Below, one piece after another: positions 45,996 to 58,095 of a DNA stretch of 64,000 nucleotides. The DNA lies in the NCBI GenBank assembly GCA_019925795.1, contig CM034300.1, positions 30,863,591-30,927,590 on the forward strand. Reading direction: 5' to 3'. Each line of letters opens with the position of its first letter. Positions within the stretch are counted from its first letter, which is position 1. The stretch comes from Dendrobium chrysotoxum. Taxonomy: Eukaryota; Streptophyta; Magnoliopsida; Asparagales; Orchidaceae. The notes under the pieces were generated by a model. That model worked only from the letters and a program-made list of their open reading frames with translations. It searched no databases and was not told where the DNA came from. The position numbers were made by a program, and so were the translations under genes.

Positions 45996-47425
45996 TTTGA
46001 AAAATCAATTTTGAACTAATCATATTATACGATTATATTCATATTGTATAAAATTTTAAAATCTTACTTAAATTAACCCTTGTAATTAGTCAATCAAGTT
46101 ATGGTTTAATTAATGATGGAAGATCATACTATATGACCTTGATCATGTCGTACGATTGACAGAGACAAAATTTGGTCTTCCCAAAGATTGTGCCAAATGT
46201 AACAAAGATTTTTGAACTAATCATACTGTATGATATTTATATCATACTAAATGACTGACTTGAAATCAACTAACCTACTGTTTGATGATAGAAGTACGGG
46301 ATGATTGACAGAGTTGATTTCCATTTGTCCCAGTAATCATCCTGTATAAATAGAGAGAAAGCAAACAGATCGTACTGTACGATGTGTTTAAAATGTTGAA
46401 CAGTTCTTCTAAATAATTATTTACATCGCACTCGATGGTAGTTTTTGAACTGACTGTATTGTACGAATTCCAATCATACTATATAAATAGTGATAGCTAA
46501 CTGGAATTTTTCAAGTTTCTTAAAGCTAAATACTTAAGGAAGGTCTTTAGAAGTTCTTTAAAATAAGAGAGGATTGTGTGACTGTTGAAGGAACTCTAAA
46601 AAAGGTTCTTTTAAGAGAATTCTAGGGTTTGAGAGGAAGGAGAAGGTGAGGTCATGAGGGAGAAGGAGTGTGAGGGGATTACGTAGTTGCTCTGGGCTAG
46701 TACACCTATGCTCCTCTTGGGGCCTTGGTGAGTCTTTGAAGGCTCTTTTAGGAGAGAGGCTTATAAGTCAAGTCCTTCAGGTACTCTACGTTTTCTGGGA
46801 GGGAGAAAAAGGATTAGAGGTTCTCTTCCTATGAAAAGTTTCTGGTTCTCTACCATCTCTAAGTGGGAGAAAAATGATACGGGGTTCTCTGCTTTCTCCA
46901 AGAGGGAGAAAATGATTCAAGGTTTACTGTTGTCACTGGCGAAGGAGACATAGCTTTCGGCATTCCACCACATCAGGTTTGATAAAAGTGAGCCCATAAA
47001 GGCTTCTTCTTCTTGCTTTCGAAGAAAAAGGAGAGGCACTTTTTGTTAGTGCAATTCCTGGAGCGAATGACTCTGGGGAGTGGATGTAGGTCAATATTGT
47101 TTGAACCACTATAAAATTCTAGTGTGCTCTTTCTAATTTTACATTTTATATTTTACTTTTATGTAATTTATTTTTTTGATAATTGCTTTTTTGAAAATAT
47201 GTGGTTGATGTTAGATTGAGTTTTTTCAATTATTCTCACAATTATTATAATTTTTGTTATGTTTATTAGCTTCCACATTGGGTAATCAAATTATTCATTT
47301 GAAGTTTCGAAAAATTTACAAAAAAATTAGTATTCCTGCTTAGGATTTTTAATAACCAATTCACCTCCCTCCTGAAGTGCCTCGGGCTAGTTCATTGAGG
47401 TCTCATAACCTCCTCAGAACTTTTA
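45996..47425 (+). repeat. 5' LTR of element F, right part
   Basis: Resumes the C-family LTR at TTTTGAACTAATCATATT and ends AACTTTTA. Palindromes are at 46015-46490, including ATCGTACTGTACGAT (46370-46384). A hairpin array with TTTCTCC-AAGAG-GGAGAAA lies at 46893-46911, and CTATAAAAT at 47109-47117. Confidence 0.82.
46785..46950 (+). repeat. Tandem hairpin array in F LTR
   Basis: Degenerate units; the best has a 7-bp stem, TTTCTCC-AAGAG-GGAGAAA, at 46893-46911. Spacers GGTTCTCT recur. Confidence 0.7.
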
Positions 47426-47427
47426 AG

Positions 47428-47439
47428 TGGTATCAAAGC
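47428..47439 (+). other. Primer binding site of element F
   Basis: TGGTATCAAAGC, one transition from the initiator tRNA-Met complement. Confidence 0.87.
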
Positions 47440-47483
47440 CGATTTAAAAAATAAGGTTTTAGAAAATTTTTGAAAAATGATCA

Positions 47484-49249
47484 ATTGCCCATTTTGGTAA
47501 TCATAACATAGCTGAGGGTTATTCGATAACCCGTCCACCTTTATTAACAATATACCTTTTAACTTCTAGAAAACTAACATGTCTACTTTCTTGCAGTCTA
47601 TATATTATCACATTTGGATGTTAATCCTAGAAGGACATTCTGCACCTTATCATTTTGTAAAGGGAATTAAAATTGAACTATCGTTTAATGAATGGAGTAA
47701 TGAGGATAAAGATTTAGCCAAACTAAGTCAAAATATTTAAATTATTTCTTGTATGCATTAAAATTTAAAGATTATATGCGTGTATAAACTTGCACTACTG
47801 GAAAATATATTGGGATAAACAATGCATAACCTACGAAGAAACTAGTGAAGTAAAATAGACTATGTTAAACATCCTGCTTCATGACTATGAACTATTTTAC
47901 ATGAAACCTAGTAAATCAATTTCTAAATTATATACTATCTTTACACAAATAGTGACATCCTTACATGCATTAGGTAGACAACTTACAAATTCTGAAAAAG
48001 TCAATAAGATTCTACGTTGTCTACCAAGTTCTTGTGATCCTAAGATAATTATAAATACTGAATCTAAGGACTTGAATGTTTACTCAATTGACCATTTGCT
48101 TGGGTCACTCATTGCCTATGAGCAAGGAGTGAGTCAAAGGAAAAGTGATGCAGGAGACAAGAAGAAGGAGAGAACTATAGCACTAAAAGTAAATGACTCT
48201 AACAATAACAGTTCTATAATGGAGGAGGATAAGGACATTGCCTTAATGACACATTAGTTCAAGAGCTTTTTGAAAAGGAATTAGAGTCATCATCAATCTC
48301 ATTAGAGAAAAGATAAAAGTAACTAAAATGTTAAAGTTTCTTCTGACACAATTTTCTTCGAATGCAGGAAACCAGACCACCTCTAAACTAACTATCCCAA
48401 CCTAAAGACTCACCCGATCAAGGAGAAGGGTGAAGAGAAGAAAAAGACACAAAAAGCTTTCTAGTCCGACTTTACCTTAGAATATTTAGAATTGAAAGCA
48501 GAGGAGGAGGTAACAAACTTGTGCCATATAGCTAATGATAATCTTGATCAATCAAATCAAGATGAGGCATGACAATTTTCCTATAATGAATTACTTATTA
48601 TTTCTAAAAATATTCATGATTCATATAGGAAGCTAAAAAAGATGCATGTTAGTCTCAATACTAAATTGTCTACTTTGGAAAAAGAGCATGCTAGTTTAAT
48701 TTCTAAGCATTCAAATTTAGATAGTGATCACATGACCTTGCTTGACGAATATGATGCCCTAAAAAAGAAGCTTATCGAGTTAACTAATTCACACAACTCC
48801 TTGAAAATATTGCATATTGCATTAGAAATAGCATACTAAGGATTAGAAGCATATGTATTAGAAAGAGATGGTAGGGAACATATATTAAAAATTAAAATAT
48901 CCATTCTTGATAGTGCAAATAAGTTTTTAGAAGTAAAACTAGTTGCACTTGAGAATACAAACCGCCACCTACCTTAAAACAATTTCATAACTCCTCAACA
49001 TAGCATGCATCACATAAACCTAGGAAAAGGCACTATAACCCACATAGGTTAGTAAATCCATTTCCATGTGTAAGGTGTTACTCTTGTGGCATGTTATGTC
49101 ACGTAGCCAACACTTATACAATCCACCGTAGGACATATCTAGTGTGGAGGCTTAAATTACATTCAACACAATATAGTATGCACTCATCTCATTCATTCAA
49201 GCATAAGGTGGAACCCAAACTCACTTGGGTTCCCAAATCTAACTGTTGA
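47484..49249 (+). pseudogene. gag: Element F gag, broken
   Basis: The N terminus AHFGNHNIAEGYSIT is recognisable although the ATG is lost (ATT). The gag core with LNILLHDYELF is open at 47862-48257. A knuckle of the type CRKPDHL is near 48365 (last Cys lost), a coiled coil lies at 48640-48840, and the second knuckle, YSCGMLCHVANT, is near 49078. It ends LTWVPKSNC with TGA at 49247. Same layout as element C. Confidence 0.8.
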
Positions 49250-49261
49250 ATGACATTGTAG

Positions 49262-49607
49262 GGGTGCTCTCATAAAAATCCTAGTAAGAGCATGTGGTAC
49301 TTGGACAGTGGATGCTCGAGACACATGACTATTGGTATGAAGTAGTTCAGCACACTTGAGTCCAAGTCAGGAGGCAAGGTGACACTAGGAGACACTACCA
49401 TTAGGAAAGTGGTGGGCTCAGGTATAATCGACAATGTTAAAAGCCTTATTATTGAGAATGTTCTTTTAGTTGATAGTTTAAAGCATAATTTACTGAGCAT
49501 TAGTCAATTGTACTAAAATGGTATTGAAATTAAATTTCTTTCCGAAAAATGCATAATTAGTTTAAATGGAAAACATGTGTTGAAGGAAAATGAATGAATA
49601 ATGTTTA
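49262..49607 (+). pseudogene. pol: Element F pol, part before LINE2
   Basis: Follows a TAG at 49259-49261. The protease shows WYLDSGCSRHM near 49293, then the segment before the integrase zinc region, ending at the 12-bp LINE2 target copy (49596-49607). Confidence 0.82.
49596..49607. other. Target duplication of LINE2, left copy
   Basis: GAATAATGTTTA, identical to 55801-55812. Confidence 0.93.
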
Positions 49608-49659
49608 TTTTTTTGAGAGAGAATGCTAAATGCAATTTTATTAAACCAAAATAAAGAAA

Positions 49660-52600
49660 CTAGAAGAATACACTATTATCACATTCCTCCTTTAACAGTG
49701 TAACAAAAGAAGGAGGACTGTTATTGCAATATAAACTATCCCAAACAAAATCAAAAGAACTAGCAAGGTTAGCACAACAATCTGCTAACTTATTGCACTC
49801 CCTATTGACAACTTGAATGATAACTTGGTTGAAATTCCTCAAAAAAAAAAGAATTCATCTTGAGAAGAGACCTCCGCTTTGAACATCTCTTTATTCAGCC
49901 CTTTATGTACAAAATTCATGACATTGTAATTATCCCCTTCTATAATAATACCTTTCGCCTCATACATCCACTCTTGGACAAGCTTCCCCAAAGCAAGAAC
50001 AGCTTCCAGTTCCAAGGCTGAACTATCCCAATGCAACCTTTTAAAACCAAACCCAAAGAGAAATCTACCTTTACTATCTCTTATCACACCACCTACACCT
50101 GCTTTATAAGAGTCTTCCAAAGCTGCATCAACATTAAGCTTAATCTAATCGGTTGGAGGGGGATTCTAAGAGAAAGAGAATAGCCTTGATTGACTAGAAT
50201 CCCAGTGGACCGAAATTAGATTACCTGGAAATGAAGCTGAAGCAAAACCGAGAGCATTGGCTGCTATCACATTATGACTATCCTCTTTACTTTCATGCAC
50301 CAATTTGTTCCTGCTTTTCCACAGCAAGAATACCATTGAACAATATAAATTGCCCATGAAAGGATTAGATTTTGACAAGAAGGCCAACCTCTTATAACAT
50401 TCCTCCAAACTAGTAAAAAGAGGGAGCTGAAATCCCCAAGAATTAAAAATATTAATCACCTTATGGATACCGTGACATTGAACAGCTATATGTAGAGAAT
50501 TTTCCATAGCATCACATCCTCTCAGGCAGCAATTATAATTTATCAACCTTCTATACATCAAGAAATCATTAGAAGGAATTGAATTGTGATCCAATCTCCA
50601 CCAAAATAATTCCACTCTAGGTCTTAGTTTTAAGTTCCTTAACCATTTCCAATTGCTGTCTTCTGCTTCAAATCTGCTACGGTTAGCTGAAATCAAAGCC
50701 GCCAATGTCTTCCCTGAATGACTATACAAGATCTCTCTTTCATCATAAGGAGATCTCTATAGATTGGAACAGATTTTATTACCTCCACCAGCTCCTTACC
50801 GAAATCCTACTGCTGCTCCAACACATGCCACCTTCCATCCTGAATAAAACAATTAACATAATTCTGATCACCTTGTAGATCAGCTACATAAGTTGGCCAT
50901 CGATTTATACTTTTATCAAGTATCCAGATATCTTTAGAAGTATTCACATCCTAGCCATCAGCAACTTTCCACCTAGAAATTTTCTGCAGGAAACTAGCAC
51001 CATGAGAAATAACCTTCCAAGTAGCAGATTTTCCAAAAGAAGCTCCAGCATTCCAGAAAGAGTCCCCATATTTTGCAATTAAAATCCTATTCAACAAAGA
51101 AGGACTAGCCAACAAACCCCAAGCGAATTTGGCACTCCAAGGTTCTAAATTTCCAACAGCTGAGACAACACCTTGACCTCCCAACCTCTTCTGTTTACAC
51201 AAGGTCTCCCAGTTCACAAAGTGAAGACCTCGGCCCTTGTCATGTTTCATCCGTATGAAATCCCTACTCAACTTATCAATATCTTTTAACACACTCATTG
51301 GCACCAACAAATGAGTAGATAAAAATTGGGGAGAGTCAAGAGGGAAGATTTAATAAGTAACAGCTTACCCGGAAGTGAAAGAAATCTATTCCCCCAAATA
51401 TTTAACTTCTCATAAGCCTTTTCAACCAAGGTTTGAAAATCAGCCACCTTCAATCTCCTTAAAACCATTTTCACCCCCAAATAAACCATCTCCTTGACTA
51501 CTTTGATTCCCATAACTTTGGAAAGAACTTTAGCCTTGAGTCTTCCAACTGATTTCCCAAAGAGCATAGAGGATTTCAGCACATTCACCCTCTGCCCCGT
51601 CCAACTACAATAAACTTTCAAGATTTTCATGATTTTCCTAGCATACCTTTGATTGGCTTCAGAAAAAAAGATAATATCATCTACATATTATAAATGAGAG
51701 ATTTTTTGAACTGAAGGAGCTATTTTGATCCCAATCCTTGCACCCTTTTGATTGAAAGCTTCAGTCAACAGTTGCGAACACAAAATAAACAAAAGAGGAG
51801 ATAAAGGACACCCCTGACGGAAGCCACATTCAACCTGAATCCATCTAGAATAATTACCATTAACCAAAATGGAAAACTTAGAATCCATCACACACTGCAA
51901 TAAAAGATTTGAGAACTTCCAAGGAAACCCAAGCATCTCCAAGACATGTCTCAAAGTACTCCAACCCATACAATCATAAGCCTGTTCCATATCAACTTTA
52001 ATAGCCATTAACCCTTTTTTAGCTTTAGAATGCCGAAATTTATTAAAAATTTCTTGGGTAAGCAAGATATGATCTGACATAGCTCTACCCTTCACAAAAG
52101 CAACTTTATTTTCAGAAATCAACTTAGGGATAAGGCCAACAAGTCTATGTAATAACATCTTTGCTACAATCATATAAATCGATTTGCAAAGACTAATGGG
52201 TCTAAAATTGGAAGGCACTAAAGGATTCTTTAATTTGGGAATAAGAGTAATGGAAGTTTCTTTCCACTCTTCACACATCACACCATTTTTAAAAAATAAA
52301 CTAATAGCATTCGAAACTTCATCTTTTATGATATTCCAATAACATTTGGTGAAGGAATAGGAAATTCCATCTAACCCAGGAGAGATATTACCTTTCAAAC
52401 GAGAAATAACTGCTTCCAACTCTTCTTTGGTGAAATCAGCCAAGAGAAACCTCTTATCTACTTAATCCAGAACCCTTTCAAAGTTCGGCCACCCATTCAG
52501 CTCACATCTTTTATGCCTCCATTTTTTCCCAAAGTAATCGAAAAAAACATCTTCAATCTTCTCTTGGTCCTCCACCAGCTCACCTTGACAATCCTTAATT

Positions 52601-53749
52601 TGAGAAATGATATTGTTATTCCGCCTAGCTGAAGCCACAAAATGAAATACTTTGTGTTGGAGTCACTTTCCTTCAACCATTTGACTTTGGCTCTTTTCCT
52701 CCACCATGAGCTTAGCCGACCCAACGTTGAGTTAAACTCCATGACCTTTGATTTCAGCAAAATAATTTTATCTTCAGATAGACCCCCAAGATTGGCCTCT
52801 TCCTCTTGCAACACCATAATCTCTCGCAACAGCTTATCTTTTAAACTATTCAGATTTCCATGCTTAGCCTTACTCTAGTAGTATAATGCTTTCAATGCTC
52901 TCTTGAACTTCAAATTTTGCACTTGCATTTCATTCCCTCCCGCTTGTTTCCTCCAAGAAGCCGCCACAATGGAATATGACGCTGGAAAAGAAGACCAAAC
53001 CTCTTCAAACTGCAGATGTTCCATCCTTTTAAATCCAGAAGAAAATATTTTCAGCACAATAGGACAGTGGTCAGAGCCAATTCTACCAAGGTGACGTGTC
53101 ACCGCTGGTTGGATAGAGTCCAAGGCTACTGAATTAACAAGGCAACGATCCAGTCTTTCTAAAATCCGAGCACCTCCTTTTATATTGTTACACCAAGTAT
53201 ATTTGGGACCAATAACACAAAAATCTTGAAAATCACACTTGGTCATTAAAGCTTTCATATCTTGAGGCCCTTGAGAAAAAAAGAAACTTCTTCCCACCTC
53301 TTTTTTCTTCTTGAGACAAAACACAATTGAAATCTCCACCCATGATGAATGGAAGTTTAGTATCAGAAAAAACATCTAAAATTTCCCACAATTGCCGCCT
53401 CTTATATACATCTCTACTACCATAAATAGAAGCCAAAAGCCACTCACGTCTTGAAGAAGTTTTAAACATGCGCACAACCAATTGAGAAGATGCATGAATC
53501 ACAGAAGAAGAGCCACAACAATGTTTCCAACAAACCAATATGCCACCAGAAAGACCCTCGGCTTGAACATCAAAAAAATCCCAACAATCTACAATCAACT
53601 CATTTATATCTTTCCTCACCACATTAGAAATCTTAGTTTCCACTAAAGCAAAAAAATAAAATACCAAATTCTTTGACAAAATCTCGAAGATACCGAGAGG
53701 CCTCTTTCTTCCTAGCCCCCCTACAATTCTAAGAAGCAATGGATGTCAT
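49660..53749 (-). pseudogene. LINE2 ORF2: endonuclease-RT-RNase H, broken
   Basis: Starts MTSIASKNCRGARK at 53749, overlapping ORF1. The endonuclease (53700-52900) shows VETKIS, FIMGGDFNCVLSQEEKRGG and, at its end, IGSDHCPIVL. RT (52443-51300) shows KGNISPGLDGISYSF, FRPISLCKSIYMIVAKMLL, QAYDCMGW and FRQGCPLSPLLF, then the catalytic YVDD (near 51675), directly preceded by a stop codon at 51688. A frameshift near 51310 follows. The zinc-binding region with WRLDHNSIPSNDFLMYRR lies at 50729-50166. An RNase H-like domain, GVGGVIRDSKGRFLFGF, is at 50120-49660. A complete protein would nick target DNA and prime cDNA synthesis there. Confidence 0.9.
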
Positions 53750-55506
53750 TTATGATTAAAAATGGGATTAATCCCACTTTTATTCTTAATAACTGATTCT
53801 CCTTTCCTCCTTTGAAAAAGAACAAAGCCATTACCCAAAGATTTGAGTTCCTTATGTATCTTTACCCTAACTTTCTCAGAATCACTCTCAGCTTTATCCA
53901 AGCTTGAACTCAATTTCTTTTTTCTTTCACAAACCAACTCCCCTTCTTCAACTTAATCAACCTTTGAATCTATATTTAAACCTTCATCTTCTCCTTCCAA
54001 ACCAGAACTGAGACAACTAAACTTGTTCTTACATTTGGTTGAATCAAGGGAATCAATAATACCACCTTCATTGCCAAGATTAAGCAATACAGGGCCTGCA
54101 CCTTCTGAACCACTCTTCTCATTATTAACTTCACCATTCACCAGATTGCCTTCTCTAGAAGCCTGCAACTCAACAGCCTGTTGAACACTCTGTTCTTTTA
54201 CCAAACCAGCATTCCCCTCATTACAAAGACCAACTTTATGAGTAGATTCTGAAAAAAAATTTTAAATAAAAACTGCTTTCGATTTCAGAGAAGAAGCTGC
54301 CAAATTTCTACCATCTCCAGCTCTTTTTTCTGTTCTCCTCCGCCTCACTTTATTAACTAGAGTCCAAGGACCATATACCTGACCATTATTATCTTCCTGT
54401 AGAGAAGATCTAGATTGATGTCCCACTCCAGCATTCAAAGAGACCTCAATGTTAACAGGAATTCCTTCCTTACAATCTTCCAACAAATGGCCCACTTTCC
54501 CACATTGGAAACAGAATGACGAAACCTTCTCATACTCAATTTTTTGAAAGAAACATCCGAATGAACTTTCCACCCAAACACCTGGAGGGAATTGATGGTC
54601 AAGAGTCATCCTAACACATACTCTAGCATACTCCCTCTTACTCCATTGAAACATGTTGCCATCAATCCATAAAGGATGACCAACCATGGAGGCAATCCTT
54701 GCCACATTATCTTCATCCCAACACAACAAGGGAAGATTTGGAAATCTTACCCAAATAGGGGCTGATAAGCATTTTAATGACAAAGGAGAAAACTGAGGTG
54801 ACCATTTTTCAATCCTAATAATGTGTTCATTAACGTACCAAAGACCTCCCTCCAAAACCTTCTCCACCACTTCCAACTCATGAAATGAACACAAAATCCA
54901 ACCAAGTCCAAGGGAAGTTAAGTGAACCTTCCCAAAAGCTGACCATTGATTTCTAACTTTCCTAGAAATCACACTGAACGAAATACCCTTTCCAAAAACC
55001 TTCACCACCACCAAATTTTGGAGCTTATCTGAATTAAACTTAACATTAGCTTCATTAAGTTTAATTGCCAACCCATTCCCTGACATGAAAGAAGCATCTT
55101 TAACAAAATTTAATTTGATATTGGGTTTCCTAACCCAATTCAAATTACTGGGAATTCCTTTCGAAGATCCGTTACCTACAGCATTTAAACAAACATATGA
55201 GATGTTCTCCATTAGTTTCTTGGAGAAAGAAACACCTTCTTGCACTACGCCTGAACTAGGAACCGACTGAGCCAAACCATCCTCTGAACGAATACCAGTA
55301 GCCTTACAAGTAGGAATTAGATTTTCATCAACCGAATCAATGGAACTCGCATTTATCTTACTTCCTAGGACAGGGATTGCATTTGAGTTGCCAAATCGAT
55401 TGACAAAAATCTTCATCCCTGAAGACGAGGCTCCCAGATCCAAATTCTGTGGAGAAAAGCCAGCTGAAGTTCTGCTGCGAGGCGTAATATTACCATCCAA
55501 ATCCAA
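53746..55506 (-). pseudogene. LINE2 ORF1: DUF4283-like RNA-binding protein with CCHC knuckle
   Basis: One frame of 587 codons with only two nonsense codons (near 54260 and 53951). The N-terminal low-complexity part is followed by a DUF4283-like region (VVKVFGKGISFSVISRKVRN to PIWVRFPNLPLLCWDEDN, about 55020-54720). The plant LINE knuckle CFQCGKVGHLLEDC lies near 54510, then a basic and acidic tail ending INPIFNHK. Its TGA overlaps the ORF2 ATG as ATGA (53746-53749). It probably binds LINE RNA. An out-of-frame N-terminal extension is in 55507-55800. Confidence 0.9.
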
Positions 55507-55800
55507 AATTTTTTTCCTTTACCCTCCACTAGGATAGAATTCTCACAAAGCAAATCAGAAGGTTCAGAAATAATGAGTTCTCTTTTAGCACGACGCCTAC
55601 GAATATCTTCCTCCTTTCAATCTTTAACCGAATTTAGATGATCAGAATTAGTAAAATTCCTCATACTTACCTCAGAATCTCTATCAAATATTGATGGAGA
55701 TGACCGGAGGCCATCCTCCAGCATGCCTGTCAACTCTGGCTTTGGTCGGATTGCCGTTCTGCCAAAATAGTTTTTTGAAATTCTGTAGCTTCTCTCTCTA
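55507..55800 (-). other. LINE2 5' end
   Basis: Contains an open minus-strand stretch (GMLEDGLRSSPSIFDRDSEV) in another frame, likely the 5' leader or frameshifted start of ORF1. It ends at the target duplication. Confidence 0.6.
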
Positions 55801-55812
55801 GAATAATGTTTA
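55801..55812. other. Target duplication of LINE2, right copy
   Basis: GAATAATGTTTA, identical to 49596-49607. Confidence 0.93.
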
Positions 55813-58095
55813 CTTACTAGACTTGAACTACATTGAATATTCAAATTCTATATGTTTGAAAATAATTATTGATGATTTCTAGCAATGGCATTCGAGACTA
55901 TGTCATGCGAGCCTGAAAACTCTTTGGAAGATTACCCAAAAAGACTTAGTTAAAGGCATACCTAAGTTAGACTTCACTAAGTACCACCTATGTGATGCCT
56001 GCCAACTAGGAAAATAAGTCAAGTCTTTATTTTACTCAATTAAGGACATCAATGCCTTTAGGCCACTAGAAATCCTTCACATGGATATATTTGGACCTAT
56101 TAGTATAGCCAACCTAGGAGGGAAGACATATTGATTTATAATAGTAGATGACTTCTCTAGATTTACTTTGGTTAGATTCCTAGCACATAAGAGTGAGTCA
56201 TTTGAGGAATTTCAAACTTTCTCCACTTGGATTCAATGGAAATTAGGATGTGAAATTTCAATCATTCATAGTGATCATGGTGGAGAATTTAAAAATGATA
56301 GGTTTGAACCTTTCTATCAAGAGATAGGTATAGAACATAACTTCTCTGCCCTAAGGACCCCTAAACAGAATGGAATAGCTAAGAGGAAAAATAGAACCTT
56401 AGTAGAAGCTACTAGGGCAATGCTAGCTGAATACACTACCCCTAGATACTTTTGGGCATAAGTAGTGAGTACTGCTTGTGATATTTTGAAAAGGGTAAAA
56501 GTTAGATCCAAGTTGAATAGAACACCATATGAAATTCTTAAGGGTAGGACACCCAATCTTTCCCACTTATATATCTTTGGATGTAAATGCTTTATCTTAA
56601 TTAATGGAAATTCATCCTTAGGAAAATTTGATCCCAAGTCTGATGAAGGATTCTTATTAGGTTATTCATCTATAGGTAATGACTATAGAATTTTTAATAA
56701 TCAGACCTTAGTAGTAGAAGAGTCAACCCATGTTATGTTTGATAAATTAGATTGGACCTCTGAATCTAAACCTGAAGAAGAAGAAGTGGAGGTAATTTAA
56801 AAGTTAGAAGCAACTGCCATAGGAGATAGAGTAGAACCACATGAGCTTTTTCTTAGAGATTAGAGATATTCTTTTAGTCATCCTAAAGAACTGATCTTAG
56901 GAGACCCATATGAAGGTGTTAGAACTAGGCATAGACTTAGGAAGGAGGTTAGTCATTCTGCCTTTACCTCCATAATAGAACCCACCAATATAAATCAAGC
57001 CTTATCTGATGAATTCTAGATCCTAGCAATGCAAGGAGAATAAATCAGTTTGTTAGGAATGATGTTTTGAAGTTGGTGAGGAGACCTAAAGGCTAGAGTG
57101 TTGTACGAACCAAATGGGTTTTAAGAATAAAATGAATGACTCTAGCATAGTAGTGAGGAATAAGGCTACGTTAATAGCTAAGTGGTACAATAAGATTGAA
57201 GGGATTGGTTTGGAAGAAACTTTTGCCGCAGTAGCTAGAGCAAAAGAGACTAGGGTGCTCTTAGCCTTTGCTTGCTTTAAAGGATTTAAGCTATATCAAA
57301 TGGATGTTAAGAGAACTTTCTTGAATGGGGTAATAAAAGAGGATGTATATGTTGAGCAACTCCTAGGTTTTGAGAACTCAAACTTCCCAAATCATGTATT
57401 CAAACAAAAGAAGGCCTTTTATGGGTTGAAGCAAGCACCTAGAACCTGGTATGAAAGGCTGATCACATTCCTTCTAGATAGTACGTTTGTTAAGGGTAGT
57501 TTAGACTCCACCCTCTTCCTAAAGAAATAAGGAGAAGACCTACTCATAGTGCAAATCTATATTGATGATATATTGTTTGGATGTATAAATAAAAATCTTT
57601 ATAAACAATTCTAAAAAACTATTAGTTAGGAGTTTAAGATGAGTATGATGCGAGAGCTAAAATATTTTCATGAATTTAGTGCAAAGAAGATGGATGATCG
57701 AACCTTTCTTAGCCAATCTATATGCATCAAGGACATTCTTAAGAAATATGAAATGGACATTGCTAAGGCATTAAATACTCTGATGATCTCTACCATACAG
57801 CCAGATAAGGACCCAAATAGAAAGTCAGTAGATTAGAAAAATATAGATAATTAATTAGATCACTTTTTTACTTGACTATTAGTAGATCTGATATTATGTT
57901 TAATGTTTATCTATGTGTTAAATTTTTGGCTGATTTAAAAGAATCTCACTTAACTGTTGTTAAGAGAATCCTTAGATATATCTTAGGAACCCAAAACTTA
58001 GGAATCTGGTATCCTAGACATAGCACTTCCCTTGAAATCATAGGATATTCTGATTAAGATTTTGTCGGATATAGGATTGAAAGGAAAAGCATTTC
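55813..58095 (+). pseudogene. pol: Element F pol, part after LINE2 (integrase-RT-part of RNase H)
   Basis: The integrase zinc region near 55890 continues the sequence left at 49607. HMDIFGP and VDDFSRFTLVR are near 56080-56170, SDHGGEF near 56270 and the KQNGIAKRKNR motif near 56360. The linker KSDEGFLLGYSSIG is near 56640. RT spans 57060-57840 with YIDDILFG (57550-57580). RNase H reaches SDxDFVGYRIERKSIS and is cut at 58095 by element E. Several stops are present, but long open pieces remain (57114-57530). Confidence 0.87.
58091..58095. other. Target site of element E
   Basis: TTTCT precedes the LTR of element E. The other duplication copy would be right of the window. Confidence 0.6.

Larger units (their letters stand above)
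49608..55800 (-). mobile_element. LINE2: nearly full-length L1-like element
   Basis: 6193 bp on the minus strand with a 12-bp perfect target duplication. A short A tail appears as T7 at 49608-49614 on the plus strand. ORF1 has a nucleic-acid-binding layout; ORF2 has endonuclease, RT, zinc-binding and RNase H domains. Both ORFs carry a few stops and shifts. It lies in F integrase, antisense to F. Confidence 0.95.
30235..58095 (+). mobile_element. Element F: copia element of the C family, opened by four later insertions
   Basis: The 5' LTR begins at 30235 (TATTACAATCCTAGATCC, G to A changes from TGTTGCAATCC). It is split by LINE1 and ends at 47425. Gag and pol follow at 47484-58095, split by LINE2. 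Element E cuts RNase H at 58095; the rest, with the 3' LTR, is beyond the window. LTR length without LINE1 is close to the 1937 bp of element C. LINE1 carries element B and a solo LTR inside it. Confidence 0.82.

Noticed and set aside
50166..55506. Host gene with RNase H and zinc-finger domains
   Set aside because: The domains form one LINE with a 12-bp target duplication and A tail.
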